This document shows, piece after piece, positions 9,472 through 19,128 of a stretch of DNA of 64,000 nt. The position numbers and the translations under genes are program-made. The notes beneath the pieces were generated by a model. That model ran no database searches, had not been told where the DNA came from, and saw nothing but the letters and a program-made list of their open reading frames with translations. How positions within the stretch are numbered: the stretch's first letter is position 1; every line of letters begins with the position of its first letter. The stretch spans positions 62,001-126,000 of the forward strand of contig NZ_JAIVFT010000012.1 in NCBI RefSeq assembly GCF_020829665.1, in the 5' to 3' direction. The stretch is from Nostoc sp. CHAB 5824. GTDB lineage: Bacteria > Cyanobacteriota > Cyanobacteriia > Cyanobacteriales > Nostocaceae.

Positions 9472-10680
9472 ATGGCAGTAAATAAAGAAAGCCGATTATT
9501 CACAAAACCCGTAGGGCGATCGCAAGTAATTTTAGCAGCTTCTCTCACTTTGGCGGCGGGATTAATAGCTTTTTATAGTTTAGTACCGTTTTGGTCTAAA
9601 CCTAAAGTTGTGACACCAGCAGCAAATCCTCCCAAGCCTGTCGCTCCTGCGAAAGTTGCTGTGACTGCCTTGGGACGTTTAGAGCCAGAAGGTGAAGTTA
9701 CTTCTTTAAATGCTCCCAATTCCAATAATGGGGTGCGAGTAGAAAGACTGTTGGTAAAAGAAGGAGATGCGGTTAAAGCGGGGCAATTATTGGCGTATCT
9801 AGAAAATTATGGTCGTTCTAGAACAGCTTTGCAACAAGCTTTAGACCAACTGCAAGTGGCCAAAGCTAAACTAGCGCAGGTCAAATCTGGAGCTAAAACC
9901 GGAGATATCGATGCTCAAAAGGCAGCGATCGCCCGTTTAGAGCCACAATATAAAGGAGACGTTGCCACACAAGAGGCAACTATTGCCCGCATCCAGGCTG
10001 AAGTAGACAATGCTCAAGCTGAGAACGATCGCTATCAACAATTATATAAACAAGGTGCGATCGCAGCTTCTGTAGCAGATACCAAGGCTTTACAACTAAA
10101 AACCACACAACAGCAGCTAACAGAAGCCCAAGCCACCCTCCAGCGGACTCAAGATACCTACCAAGAACAACGCAAGCAAGCACAAGCGCAACTCACGAGT
10201 ATTAGTGAAGTGCGTAGTGTAGATGTTCAGGTAGCACAAACTGAAGTCAACAGTGCAACAACTGCTGTTCAACAAGCAAAAGCCGACTTGGATTTAAGTT
10301 ATATCAAATCTCCAATAAATGGCAAAATTTTGAAAATTCACGCCAAAACCGGAGAAGTCATCAGCACCAGCACAGGATTTGCTGAAATAGGTAAGACATC
10401 TCAAATGTATGTGATTGCAGAGGTGTATCAAACCGATGTTCAAAAAGTGCGTGTAGGACAAAAAGCCACTATTAAAAGCACTGCATTTACTGGAACATTA
10501 CAGGGAACTGTAAAAGAGATTGGTTGGCAAGTTGACAAGCAAAGCATCTTCAGCCTCAACCCTGGCTCAGATACAGACCGCAGAATAATTGAGGTAAAAG
10601 TCTCTATTGATAATCCCGCAGATAGCGAGCGGGTAGCTCGTTTAACTAACTTACAAGTGGATGTAGCCATTCAAATATAG
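9472..10680 (+). CDS. devB: DevB-family membrane fusion protein of an ABC exporter
   Basis: 402 residues. An N-terminal membrane anchor (about 20-42) is followed by the HlyD/DevB layout: a first biotinyl-lipoyl half (about 55-110), a long alpha-helical hairpin rich in Gln/Ala (about 115-270), the second lipoyl half (SPINGKILKIHAKTGEVIS, about 285) and a C-terminal beta-barrel. DevB proteins link an inner-membrane DevC/DevA exporter to TolC (HgdD) and export heterocyst glycolipids in Anabaena; the substrate here is inferred from that and from the adjacent lipid genes. devC follows after 60 bp. The ATG at 9472 is the natural start, directly before a basic segment and the membrane anchor. Confidence 0.9.
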   Translation: MAVNKESRLFTKPVGRSQVILAASLTLAAGLIAFYSLVPFWSKPKVVTPAANPPKPVAPAKVAVTALGRLEPEGEVTSLNAPNSNNGVRVERLLVKEGDAVKAGQLLAYLENYGRSRTALQQALDQLQVAKAKLAQVKSGAKTGDIDAQKAAIARLEPQYKGDVATQEATIARIQAEVDNAQAENDRYQQLYKQGAIAASVADTKALQLKTTQQQLTEAQATLQRTQDTYQEQRKQAQAQLTSISEVRSVDVQVAQTEVNSATTAVQQAKADLDLSYIKSPINGKILKIHAKTGEVISTSTGFAEIGKTSQMYVIAEVYQTDVQKVRVGQKATIKSTAFTGTLQGTVKEIGWQVDKQSIFSLNPGSDTDRRIIEVKVSIDNPADSERVARLTNLQVDVAIQI

Positions 10681-10737
10681 TCATTGGTCATTGGTCATTC
10701 ACAAATGACAAATGACAAATAACAACTAACAAATAAA
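10681..10737. repeat. Heptanucleotide tandem repeats between devB and devC
   Basis: About three copies of TCATTGG-type and five of CAAATGA-type 7-mers lie head to tail directly after the devB stop. This matches the short tandemly repeated repetitive (STRR) sequences known from heterocystous cyanobacteria. Confidence 0.7.
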
Positions 10738-10740
10738 TTC

Positions 10741-11919
10741 ATGATTTTCAAAATTCCTTTAGGATGGCTACAGCTAGCGCAGCAAAAAGTTCGTTTACTA
10801 GTAGCTGTAGCTGGGATTGGTTTTATTGTGCTGCTAATGTTTGTGCAACTTGGTTTTCAAGATGCTCTCTATTCAAGTGCAACCGCAGTACATCAGAATC
10901 TCAAAGGAGATTTATTTTTAGTGAGTTCCCAATATAAATCTTTGACCTCAAATCAAAGCTTTTCCCGGACTCGTTTGTACCAATCTCTGGGGTTTGATGG
11001 CGTAGAGTCAGTTAGCCCCATGTATTTACAATTTGCCAAACTGAAAAATCCGGCAACTGGTGAGAAATATTCAATATACGTTATTGGTTTCGATCCAGGT
11101 AGACCTGTGATGAACATTCCAGAAGTTGAGAAAAATTTAGATAAACTCAAAACTCCCGATGTCATGCTTTTTGACCGGAGTTCTCGCCCAGAATTTGGCC
11201 CAATAGCTAAAAAATTTGATGCGGGAGATATTGCACAGACAATTGAAATATTTCCCTTCAATTCATTAATTGGCTATAGAGTCAGAATTGGTGGCTTATT
11301 CAGCTTAGGACCTTCCTTTGGGGTAGACGGAAATTTACTTGTTAGTGACTCAACTTTCCTGAGGATAAATCCTAATACTCGTCCGGCAGATATGATAGAT
11401 ATCGGTTTGATTTCCCTCAAACCTGGTACTAATGCAGGAAGAGTACTAAAAAATTTGCAAGCAAGTTTGCCTAATGATGTCCAAGTTTTTACACGCCAAG
11501 GCTTTATTGATTTTGAGAAAAAATATTGGGCTGTCAGAACACCCATTGGTTTTATACTTAATTTGATGTTGACAATGGCTGCGGTTGTTGGTGTGGTAAT
11601 TGTTTATCAAATTCTTTACAGCAATATTGCTACGCAGTTCGTTGCTTATGCCACTTTAAAAGCCATAGGTTATGCCAATAGATATTTATTAAATGTGGTA
11701 TTTCAACAAGCTTTTATTTTGGCAATTTTAGGTTATATTCCAGGATTTCTTACTTCTGTTTTGTTATATAGTTTTGCAGCAGAAGCAACTAAATTGCCAA
11801 TAGTTATGACCATTAATAATGCACTCATCGTCTTAACTTCAACAGTTTTGATGTGTATAGCATCAGGAGCGCTTGCTATCAACAAACTCCGCTCCGCAGA
11901 TCCGGGAGATATTTTCTAG
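10741..11919 (+). CDS. devC: DevC-family ABC exporter permease
   Basis: 392 residues with the MacB/FtsX-like permease layout: one transmembrane helix near 20-40, a periplasmic domain of about 220 residues, then three helices near 275-300, 320-345 and 355-380. The N-terminus (MIFKIPLGWLQLAQQKVRLL) is typical of DevC. It should work with the DevB upstream and a DevA ATPase to drive export through TolC. No ATP-binding-cassette gene follows, although devBCA is the usual order, so the ATPase must come from elsewhere or the pair shares one. The family call is firm; the substrate is inference. Confidence 0.9.
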   Translation: MIFKIPLGWLQLAQQKVRLLVAVAGIGFIVLLMFVQLGFQDALYSSATAVHQNLKGDLFLVSSQYKSLTSNQSFSRTRLYQSLGFDGVESVSPMYLQFAKLKNPATGEKYSIYVIGFDPGRPVMNIPEVEKNLDKLKTPDVMLFDRSSRPEFGPIAKKFDAGDIAQTIEIFPFNSLIGYRVRIGGLFSLGPSFGVDGNLLVSDSTFLRINPNTRPADMIDIGLISLKPGTNAGRVLKNLQASLPNDVQVFTRQGFIDFEKKYWAVRTPIGFILNLMLTMAAVVGVVIVYQILYSNIATQFVAYATLKAIGYANRYLLNVVFQQAFILAILGYIPGFLTSVLLYSFAAEATKLPIVMTINNALIVLTSTVLMCIASGALAINKLRSADPGDIF

Positions 11920-12126
11920 CTATTCTTAGCAGCAAAATAATTAAATTACTTTGCCTAAACTAGACTCCTAACTAAGCATTGATGCAGACTCTCTACAGAA
12001 CAACTGCTCTTTATACCTATTTTAGATTTTAGATTAAAAGTCTTTACTGAAATTCTAATTCGGTATAACTTTGAAATTTTTTATCTAACAACTCAAATTC
12101 AACTATTTAACAATAAGCTCAAATTT

Positions 12127-13131
12127 ATGAACCTCAAAAACAAAACCCTCCTAATTACTGGGATTGATGAACTTGTCGGTTTGCGTACAGCCGAGTTAGC
12201 TATAGCGCAAGGAATGAATGTTCGTGGACTGCAAAGTTCTACAGAACAGAACAAGCAATTACAGAATCTAGGTGTTGAAGTAATTATTGGTAGTATCACC
12301 GATTTTACTATTGCTCAAAAGGCTTGCCAGGGAGTAGATATTGTTTTACATACAGAGCAAATTGCCGAAGAAGCTGGCGCAATTAACCATTTTCGTGATG
12401 TGAATGTTGGCGGTACTCTCAACATAGCTAAAGCCGCTAAACAGGCTGGTGTCAAGACATTTGTGCATCTATCCAGCGTAATGGTTTACGGTTTCAATTA
12501 TCCTAATGGTATTACAGAATCCGGCCCACTCTCTGGTGAAAATAATCCCTACTGTCAAACGAAAATAGAAGCCGAAACAGCACTCTTAGAACTGAATAAT
12601 CCTCCAGATTTTGGCATCATCGTTATTCGAGCCGGAGATGTTTACGGCCCAGGAAGTATTCCCTGGATAGTCAGACCAATTCTAATGATGCGTCAAAAAT
12701 TATTTGCCTATGCCAACGATGGTAAAGGAGTAATCAATCATGTATATATAGATAACCTGATTGATGCCATCTTTATAGCGATAGAAAAAGAAACCTACGG
12801 TGAAATATTTAATATTACCGACGGACAGGAAACTTCGTGGAAAGAGTATTTTATGCGTTTAGCGGCAATCGAAGGTTTATCAGCCCCCCTTTCATTACCG
12901 AAAGATGAAATCAAATTATTTCTAAAGCTACGCGTTCAAGGACAAAAACTTTTTCGGAAAAAAGTTGATATTTTACCAGAGTCTATAGATTTTATGACTC
13001 GTCCCTATGCTTATTCCATTGTCAAAGCACAAAATCTGTTAAATTATAAACCAACAATTGATTTAGAATCAGGAATGCAGCGAACACATGAATGGCTGCA
13101 AAAAACAGATATTCAAAGCTTGATGAAATAG
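12127..13131 (+). CDS. NAD(P)-dependent epimerase/reductase (extended SDR)
   Basis: 334 residues of the extended short-chain dehydrogenase fold. The nucleotide loop is ITGIDELVG near residue 10, a slightly degenerate TGxxGxxG. The catalytic triad appears as SSVMVYG and YCQTK (Tyr and Lys near 137-141). The C-terminal half has the substrate domain seen in 3-beta-hydroxysteroid dehydrogenase/isomerase-like proteins. It probably acts on a nucleotide sugar or a keto group of the lipid product. It follows devC on the same strand by about 200 bp and precedes glycosyltransferase genes, fitting a lipid-glycosylation role, but the substrate cannot be read from sequence. Confidence 0.8.
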   Translation: MNLKNKTLLITGIDELVGLRTAELAIAQGMNVRGLQSSTEQNKQLQNLGVEVIIGSITDFTIAQKACQGVDIVLHTEQIAEEAGAINHFRDVNVGGTLNIAKAAKQAGVKTFVHLSSVMVYGFNYPNGITESGPLSGENNPYCQTKIEAETALLELNNPPDFGIIVIRAGDVYGPGSIPWIVRPILMMRQKLFAYANDGKGVINHVYIDNLIDAIFIAIEKETYGEIFNITDGQETSWKEYFMRLAAIEGLSAPLSLPKDEIKLFLKLRVQGQKLFRKKVDILPESIDFMTRPYAYSIVKAQNLLNYKPTIDLESGMQRTHEWLQKTDIQSLMK

Positions 13132-13352
13132 CCTACAAATTTTTTAGAATTCAGTAGTCAAAAGCCAGAATTCAGAATAATTATCAAATGAATAAGCTAG
13201 TTACCGCTTGATTTATTTGAAATTATTAAGCTTGGTATCAAAGCATTCTGACTCCTGAATTCTGACTTATAAATTATTACGTTGCATCTGCCTAACAATT
13301 ATCTGCAATTAAACATAAAATAATCCACAGATTTTCAGAATACTTATTTTAT

Positions 13353-14336
13353 ATGAGTAGCAATCAACCACGATTGAGCATCGGATTACCTGTATACAAT
13401 GGTGAAAAATTTATCAAAGAAGCCATAGATTCACTCTTGGCTCAGACTTTTGAAGATTTTGAGCTAATTATTTCAGATAATGCATCTACAGATAAAACTG
13501 AAGAAATCTGTAGAGCTTATGCCGAGCAAGACCAGCGTATCTGTTACTACCGCAATGATAAAAATATCGGTTGCGCTTGTAACTTCAATCGCGTTTTTAA
13601 ATTGTCTTCCGGTGAGTACTTTAAATGGGCAGCCTATGATGATCTACATGCTCCAGATTTTATCAAGAAGTGTGTTGAGGTGCTTGACCAAGATCCGACT
13701 ATAATCTTGTGTCACTCCCAGACATATTTCATTGATGAAAAGGGGAGTTTTCTTCAAAACTACGATATCAAACTCAAGGCAGATGCACTAAAACCACAGG
13801 AGCGTTTTCACGAATTACTGATCAAGCATTTATGTTATCAATGTTATGGTGTAATTCGCGCCAGTGCCCTAAGAATGATACCGCCAATGGGTGGTTATGG
13901 TAATGCAGATGGAATTCTCTTGTTAAGACTTGGTATTCTCGGTAGGTTTTATGAAATTCCTGAATACCTGTTTTTTGCCAGAAGGCATCCGCAACAATCA
14001 ATGAGTATGTATTTCCCTAATTATCTGTTGTTTACTAAAAATAGTAAAAAACACTCGTTGAGTATGCTGCCTGATTTTTATGCGTATTCAGTGTGGTTTG
14101 ATTCAGCAAAAAAAGGACAAATTTTATTGCCACATTGGAGAATAATTTGGGAGTATGTACTCTCGATATGGCGTAGTCCCTTAAGTTTGTATGAGCGGCT
14201 GTGTTGTCATATAAGTCTACATCAGCAGTTAAAAGGGACAGAATATCTTCTGCTAAAAGATTTGCTAAGGGTGCTGCAAAAACTTTGGAAAGTTTGGCAA
14301 TCGGCATCAATTAAAAAACAGCAAGTCCCACTTTGA
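13353..14336 (+). CDS. Family 2 glycosyltransferase
   Basis: 327 residues. The first 100 residues carry the GT-A fold markers of family 2: LSIGLPVYNGEKFI, then ISDNASTDKT, and the metal-binding acidic pair in AAYDDLHAP. The C-terminal 100 residues are basic and hydrophobic, as in soluble membrane-associated GT2 enzymes. It likely transfers a sugar from a nucleotide donor to a lipid or saccharide acceptor in the cytoplasm. It lies within a run of same-strand genes (SDR, GT2, DUF2141, GT21-like, GT4) and may share the acceptor made by the polyketide genes. Donor and acceptor are unknown. Confidence 0.85.
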   Translation: MSSNQPRLSIGLPVYNGEKFIKEAIDSLLAQTFEDFELIISDNASTDKTEEICRAYAEQDQRICYYRNDKNIGCACNFNRVFKLSSGEYFKWAAYDDLHAPDFIKKCVEVLDQDPTIILCHSQTYFIDEKGSFLQNYDIKLKADALKPQERFHELLIKHLCYQCYGVIRASALRMIPPMGGYGNADGILLLRLGILGRFYEIPEYLFFARRHPQQSMSMYFPNYLLFTKNSKKHSLSMLPDFYAYSVWFDSAKKGQILLPHWRIIWEYVLSIWRSPLSLYERLCCHISLHQQLKGTEYLLLKDLLRVLQKLWKVWQSASIKKQQVPL

Positions 14337-14438
14337 ACGAATCAGTTCAAAAATCAAAGCTAGCGATGCCTGCGCCAACGCCTGTGACGAACGCAGTTTT
14401 TTTCAACTCAATAATCACCTATTATTCACTATAAAACT

Positions 14439-14906
14439 ATGTTGAAACTATCTCATCTTTGTCATGTTTTGCTTGCTACTTTAGTGAGCATCAGCTTTGG
14501 TAAAACAGTGAATGCAGAGTCAACTGCAACATTAAGTGTTGTGGTAAATGGAGTACATCATCAAAAAGGTGAGATTTGCTTCAGAATTTACGCAAGCGAA
14601 CGAGGATTCCCGATGAGTGATACTAGTGAAGCTCAAAGCGGCTGCGCTAAGATTACTGGCAATTCTGTAAAAAAAGAATTTTCCGGTTTGAAAGCTGGAA
14701 CTTATGCTGTCGCCGTGGTTGACGATCAGAATGGCGATCGCAAACTCAATAAAGACTTTTTCGGTATTCCCAAAGAAGGTTTTGGGATTTCCAAAAATCC
14801 AACTGTGTCCATACAAACAGGTACACCAAAGTTTCGTGATGCCAGTTTTGTTGTAAACAAAAATACAACAGTCAACATCATCATGAAATATTCGCTGGAT
14901 TCGTAA
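14439..14906 (+). CDS. DUF2141 secreted protein
   Basis: 155 residues with a signal peptide (hydrophobic stretch 7-22, likely cleavage after VNA near 26). The mature part is a beta-rich domain with the DUF2141 hallmarks: KGEICFRIYASERGFP early on, then GTYAVAVVDDQNGDRKLN and FFGIPKEGFGIS. The family has no proven function; it is a periplasmic or surface beta-sandwich. It sits between two glycosyltransferase genes on the same strand. A role in handling or sensing the exported glycolipid would fit the context but is inference. Confidence 0.8.
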   Translation: MLKLSHLCHVLLATLVSISFGKTVNAESTATLSVVVNGVHHQKGEICFRIYASERGFPMSDTSEAQSGCAKITGNSVKKEFSGLKAGTYAVAVVDDQNGDRKLNKDFFGIPKEGFGISKNPTVSIQTGTPKFRDASFVVNKNTTVNIIMKYSLDS

Positions 14907-15060
14907 AGGAGTGGGGAGTAGGGGAAGCAGGAGAGGCAGAGGAGACAAGGGGACAAGGTGACTTGAGTTAGAACTTGCAACAAGTCTTTCCCCTTGTCCC
15001 CAATTCTCCTTGTCTCCTTGTCCTCTTCCCCATTCCCAATCCCCAATCCCTTATTCTGTC
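14907..15060. repeat. Inverted G/C-rich spacer repeat
   Basis: GGAGACAAGGGGACAAGG (from 14941) is mirrored by CCTTGTCCCCAATTCTCCTT (from 14992) and GTCTCC, giving a long imperfect hairpin. It could act as a bidirectional terminator, but no clear T-run follows. The remainder (CCCATTCCCAATCCCCAATC) is a low-complexity spacer common in Nostoc. Confidence 0.55.
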
Positions 15061-15076
15061 GGAGACTAAAAATTTA

Positions 15077-16336
15077 ATGGAAGATTTGGCGATATTTCTG
15101 TCTAAGTCTTTGACGGGTTGGCTGGTTATTCAGGTGTGTTTAACGCTTGTCTTTATATGGTATCTGCGCTCATCTAAAAAAAAATTATTACCAGATGATC
15201 AGTTACCCAAAACCGCAGTGATTCTTTGCCTACGCGGAGCCGATCCGTTTTTGCCTAGATGTTTGCGATCGCTCCTAAATCAAAACTATCCACAGTATGA
15301 TTTAAAGTTGATCGTTGATAGTCATGAAGATCCTGCTTGGAAAATTGCCAGTGAAACCATCACTGAGCAAGAAGCAACCAACGTTCAAATTAGCCCTTTG
15401 AGAATAGTACGCAACAATTGTAGTCTCAAATGCAGTTCTTTAATTCAAGCTGTCCGTGAGTTGGATGATTCTTACAAGGTGGTTGCCTTAGTAGATGCTG
15501 ATACCATAGTCCATGTGAATTGGCTGCGAGAATTAGTCAGTCCTTTAAGCGATGTCAAAGTAGGGGCAACAACGGGTAATCGTTGGTATGTACCTACAGG
15601 TAAGTATTGGGGATCTTTAGTGCGCTATGCTGGCAATGTATCCACAGTCGTGCAAATGTTTCTCTTCCAAATTCCTTGGGGTGGAACGTTGGCTATAAAA
15701 ACAGAAGTACTTCGCCAAACAGAACTGCTAGATAAGTGGGGACAAGCTTTAGGCGAAGATTTTATGATGCACGACATCCTCAAAAAACAAGGGTTGCAGG
15801 TAAAGTTTGTGCCTTCACTGCTAATAGTAAATCGTGAAGAGACTGATTTATTCAACTTAATAGATTATCTTAAGCGCCTCATTCTTTTTTCTCGACTGTA
15901 TCACCCACGTTGGTTAGCTTTAGTTAGTGAAGCTGTTTCTAGCATTTTGTTTCCTACTACAGTCATCATCTTAGTTCTAGAGTCGTTATTAGAGGCAAAA
16001 TGGGAAGCTGCGGCTGTCTTGTTAGGTTGCTATGGTATCTATACTGTCGGATTACTTTTAATAATGCTCGTGTTGGAATTAGAGATACAGCGAGTGGTTC
16101 GCTCAAATGATCAGGCGATTGCCAAATTATCAGTTGTTACAATCATCAAAATGTTGATTGGGATTCCGCTGACACAGTGGGTTTATGGGTTAGCAATGCT
16201 ATCATCCTTGTGGACATCAACAGTCACCTGGCGCGGTGTTTCCTATCGGGTTAAAGGGCCCTGGAATGTCCGGCTAGTTGAATATCGCCCTTATCAATGG
16301 TTGGATCAGCCTATCAATAGCAAAGTTTCTCTTTGA
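15077..16336 (+). CDS. Membrane glycosyltransferase, ceramide glucosyltransferase-like (GT21/HpnI type)
   Basis: 419 residues from the ATG at 15077. An ORF from 14975 exists, but its first 34 codons are translated from the repeat upstream, so I start at MEDLAIFLSKSL. An N-terminal membrane helix (about 10-28) precedes a GT-A domain: AVILCLRGADPFLPRC, the DADT metal site, GEDFMMHD, and RLYHPRWL matching the (Q/R)xxRW motif of GT21 enzymes. Three or more membrane helices follow from about 285. Such enzymes glycosylate a lipid at the cytoplasmic membrane face. With the polyketide synthase and DevBC nearby, a glycolipid head-group transferase is the best guess. Confidence 0.8.
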   Translation: MEDLAIFLSKSLTGWLVIQVCLTLVFIWYLRSSKKKLLPDDQLPKTAVILCLRGADPFLPRCLRSLLNQNYPQYDLKLIVDSHEDPAWKIASETITEQEATNVQISPLRIVRNNCSLKCSSLIQAVRELDDSYKVVALVDADTIVHVNWLRELVSPLSDVKVGATTGNRWYVPTGKYWGSLVRYAGNVSTVVQMFLFQIPWGGTLAIKTEVLRQTELLDKWGQALGEDFMMHDILKKQGLQVKFVPSLLIVNREETDLFNLIDYLKRLILFSRLYHPRWLALVSEAVSSILFPTTVIILVLESLLEAKWEAAAVLLGCYGIYTVGLLLIMLVLELEIQRVVRSNDQAIAKLSVVTIIKMLIGIPLTQWVYGLAMLSSLWTSTVTWRGVSYRVKGPWNVRLVEYRPYQWLDQPINSKVSL

Positions 16337-16744
16337 AATGAATCGCTAGATATGAACTAGGGTATGAAAGTTCTTATACTAAACATTCCCTAGCCTTCAA
16401 ATTATATTATCTTATATTTAGTAGAACTATATTAGCTATAACCCTTGTCAAAATACACGCTTTTGCTTGTTGATTACAAAAATGTATTTGCATTAATGGC
16501 AAGGGTTTAGACAAATATATTAAGGGGAATTTTGACTTAGTATTTTGGATGTTTTGATAGTTCCTAAGCAAGGTTTATAAACATCCTCTTCAGAATCGAG
16601 AATTTCGGCTATAAAATGCGTAAATCCTTAGTCTAACTCTATTAGTGGGAATTTCTGAGCTAAATTATCAGGATGTTCATGAAACATTTGCTGCGTAAAT
16701 CCTAAATTCAAAACCAGCATTTTCGTGAAAGATTCCCCTTTTTT
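16337..16744. other. Intergenic region with a weak inverted repeat
   Basis: No gene seen. At about 16440-16510, ATAACCCTTGTC and GGCAAGGGTTTA form an imperfect inverted repeat with a 45-50 nt spacer. The rest is AT-rich and probably holds the promoter of the following glycosyltransferase. Confidence 0.5.
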
Positions 16745-18022
16745 ATGACTAAGCAAAAACTTCGCATTGCACTGTTTACAGGGTTGTATGCTCCTTTCTT
16801 GACTGGAGTTTCCGTCGCAGTTCACCAACGGGTTCGTTGGCTGCTAGAGCAGGGACATGAGGTTTTTTTAATCCATCCACAAATAAACGATCGCTACCCC
16901 AAAAATGTTGGCGATCGCCCCATGCCAGGTTTAGAAGAAATTCAGTCTTTTCCCAATTTCTCTGCTTACGCATTCCCCACACAACCACTGGTATTTTACA
17001 AGTCTCTTCCTCAACCATTGAACTATCGACATTGGAGCGATACCAAGTTGCTGGAGAAATTCCAGCCTGACATTATCGTGGTTGAAGAAGCGGCGCAAAT
17101 GAGAGGTTTATACTCATTTTTCTTACAAGGTTATGGTCGCCCAATTGGCACCCAATACGCAAGACGAACAGGCACGCCAACAATATCACTCTTCCATACT
17201 GATATCGTTGCATATATCAAGTATTACTTTGGGGATAAATTCTTTAACTTGGTTCGTCCAATCATTCCCGTTTTGGTTAAGCAATTTAGTGAGTCTTATG
17301 ACTTCAATTACTTTTCTTCTAAAGAACAACTCACTAAATACGAAGAATTGAAATGCCAACGTGCTGAATACGTCGCTTATCAAGGCATCGATTGCGAAAA
17401 ATTTCACCCACGAAACATTTGTTACAACCCCATTTCTGATGATAACCGACCGACTCTTTTGTTTGTCGGACGCATCACCCCGGAAAAGAATGTTAACCAA
17501 CTGCTTGATATATTTCCGCTCATAGCTGCCAAAATCCCTGATGTCCATCTGGTGATTGTTGGTAGTGGCCCTCTAGATGAGGAAATCCGTGAGCGTGCTA
17601 AAAAGTTTGGATCGGGTATTACTGTATGGGGCGAGTCTCACGGTACAGAACTTTTGGGTTGGTTTGCTAGAGCAGATGTCTTTGTCAATCCCTCCATTAC
17701 CGAGAACTTCTGTACTACAAATAACGAAGCATTAGCATCTGGAACCCCTCTGGTTGCCGTTGTTGCACCTTCCACCTCAGAACAGGTATTTCCTGGTCGT
17801 AACGGTTTTCTTGCCCAACCTAACAACCCCACAGACTTTGCCCAAAGGGTAATTACGATTCTAGAAAATCCCGATTTGAAAGCAGATATGACTCGGCACG
17901 CTCGCCCCTCCATACTCGAATTTGATTGGTCAGCATGTATGCAAAAATTTGAAGACAAACTTTACCAAATTGTTGAAGGATCGCAGAAGCTGAAGGTAGG
18001 TACAGCCAGTATAAGACCATAG
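16745..18022 (+). CDS. Family 4 glycosyltransferase (SqdX/mannosyltransferase-like)
   Basis: 425 residues with the two-domain GT-B fold. The N-terminal domain starts RIALFTGLYAPFLTGVSVAV, with the glycine loop near 20. The C-terminal donor domain has LLFVGRITPEKNVNQLL and the EX7E element ITENFCTTNNEALASGTP, both typical of GT4. Related cyanobacterial proteins include the sulfolipid synthase SqdX and other lipid glycosyltransferases. It closes the run of glycosyltransferases and follows a 408-bp gap, so it probably has its own promoter. It likely adds a sugar to the glycolipid; donor unknown. Confidence 0.85.
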   Translation: MTKQKLRIALFTGLYAPFLTGVSVAVHQRVRWLLEQGHEVFLIHPQINDRYPKNVGDRPMPGLEEIQSFPNFSAYAFPTQPLVFYKSLPQPLNYRHWSDTKLLEKFQPDIIVVEEAAQMRGLYSFFLQGYGRPIGTQYARRTGTPTISLFHTDIVAYIKYYFGDKFFNLVRPIIPVLVKQFSESYDFNYFSSKEQLTKYEELKCQRAEYVAYQGIDCEKFHPRNICYNPISDDNRPTLLFVGRITPEKNVNQLLDIFPLIAAKIPDVHLVIVGSGPLDEEIRERAKKFGSGITVWGESHGTELLGWFARADVFVNPSITENFCTTNNEALASGTPLVAVVAPSTSEQVFPGRNGFLAQPNNPTDFAQRVITILENPDLKADMTRHARPSILEFDWSACMQKFEDKLYQIVEGSQKLKVGTASIRP

Positions 18023-18121
18023 CGATAACAAATGCGATCGCAGCAGTGCTATAAGGTAGTTCACAACTGCTGCAAAAGCTGTGAGTTAATGAAACTTTGA
18101 ATTTTTGCTTTCTCTACCAGG

Positions 18122-18338
18122 CTGCACCTTAATTGCATCGACCTGCACCTTAATTGCATCGACCTGCACCTTAATTGCATCGACCTGCACCTTAGTTGCA
18201 TCGACCTGCACCTTAGTTGCATCGACCTGCACCTTAGTTGCATCGACCTGCACCTTAATTGCATCGACTTGCACCTTAATTGCATCGACCTGCACCTTAG
18301 TTGCATCGACTTGCAACTTAGATGCATCGACCTGCAAA
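18122..18338. repeat. 21-bp tandem repeat array 1 (10 units plus partial)
   Basis: Head-to-tail units of CTGCACCTTAATTGCATCGA plus C, phased exactly at 21 bp from 18122 to 18332, with TTAATT/TTAGTT variants at the centre. The last full unit is degenerate (TTGCAACTTAGATGC) and the array ends in CTGCAAAAATTAAAC. No spacers, so not CRISPR. Both strands lack stops across the array; the minus strand reads as repeats of KVQVDAI/T. The 45 bp left of the array resemble the left flank of array 2. Confidence 0.9.
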
Positions 18339-18480
18339 AATTAAACACCTTATTGGCGTGATAAGAGTAGTAGCGTTGGCGTACCCCACCGTAGGTATCG
18401 CTACTACTCTTGTCAAAATTAATTATCTTAAAACTTTGCAATATAAAATATTCAAAAGCAACTAAGTCGATTCACCAATA

Positions 18481-19128
18481 CTAAACACATCCAACTCGCA
18501 CTGCTGTAGTTGCAGCCTCAGTGCGGTTCGTTACTCCTAATTTATTAAGTACTTGACTGACATGATGCCTGATGGTAGAAGGACTCAGTTTCATCCGTTG
18601 AGCGATCGCTTCATTACTTAATCCTAGAGCCAGTAGTGCTAAGACCTCTTGCTGTCGCTTGCTCAGTTCGTAAACAGGTTGGGATGATGGTTTGCTCGGT
18701 TGCAGCAAAGCCTGAATCACTTCTGCTGCTAATATTGAGCGACCGATCGCAGCAGCTCGTATGGCATCCGCCAACTCATCAATCGAGATACCCTTGAGCA
18801 GGTAGCCAATAGCTCCGGCTTGCATTGCTTGCTGTACCAAGTCATTCGCTAGAAAACTCGTCAAAATTAAAACTTGAATTTCTGGGTATTTTTTGCGGAT
18901 AGCCCTTGTTGCTTCTGCCCCATTCATCCCCACCATCATCAAATCCATCAGCACCACATCTGGCTGCAACTGTTCGCACAAATGTACTGCTTCATCTGCA
19001 TTACGCGCTTCACCCACTAATTCAATGTCATCAAACGCCAGCAAGACAAATTTAATACCTCCCCGCAGAATTTCATGATCGTCAACAGTAATCACCCGAA
19101 TTGGTTTCAATGATTTATCTTTTTCCAT
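18481..19128 (-). CDS. NarL/FixJ-family response regulator
   Basis: 215 residues. The receiver domain (about 10-125) has the acidic pair VDDHE near 16-17 and the phosphoacceptor Asp62 in VVLMDLMM. The C-terminal LuxR-type helix-turn-helix (about 150-210) contains ELSKRQQEVLALLALGLS and the recognition helix STIRHHVSQVLNKL. It is a DNA-binding transcription regulator activated by phosphorylation. The partner kinase is encoded 297 bp upstream on the same strand. Targets are unknown; a perfect palindrome at 20925-20964, upstream of the kinase, is a candidate site. Confidence 0.92.
   Translation of the reverse strand: MEKDKSLKPIRVITVDDHEILRGGIKFVLLAFDDIELVGEARNADEAVHLCEQLQPDVVLMDLMMVGMNGAEATRAIRKKYPEIQVLILTSFLANDLVQQAMQAGAIGYLLKGISIDELADAIRAAAIGRSILAAEVIQALLQPSKPSSQPVYELSKRQQEVLALLALGLSNEAIAQRMKLSPSTIRHHVSQVLNKLGVTNRTEAATTAVRVGCV

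Noticed and set aside
18061..18441. 126-aa and 83-aa minus-strand and 79-aa plus-strand frames over the 21-bp array
   Set aside because: The 21-bp unit lacks stops in several frames, so long frames arise by chance; no independent evidence of translation. Kept as repeat with the coding reading noted.
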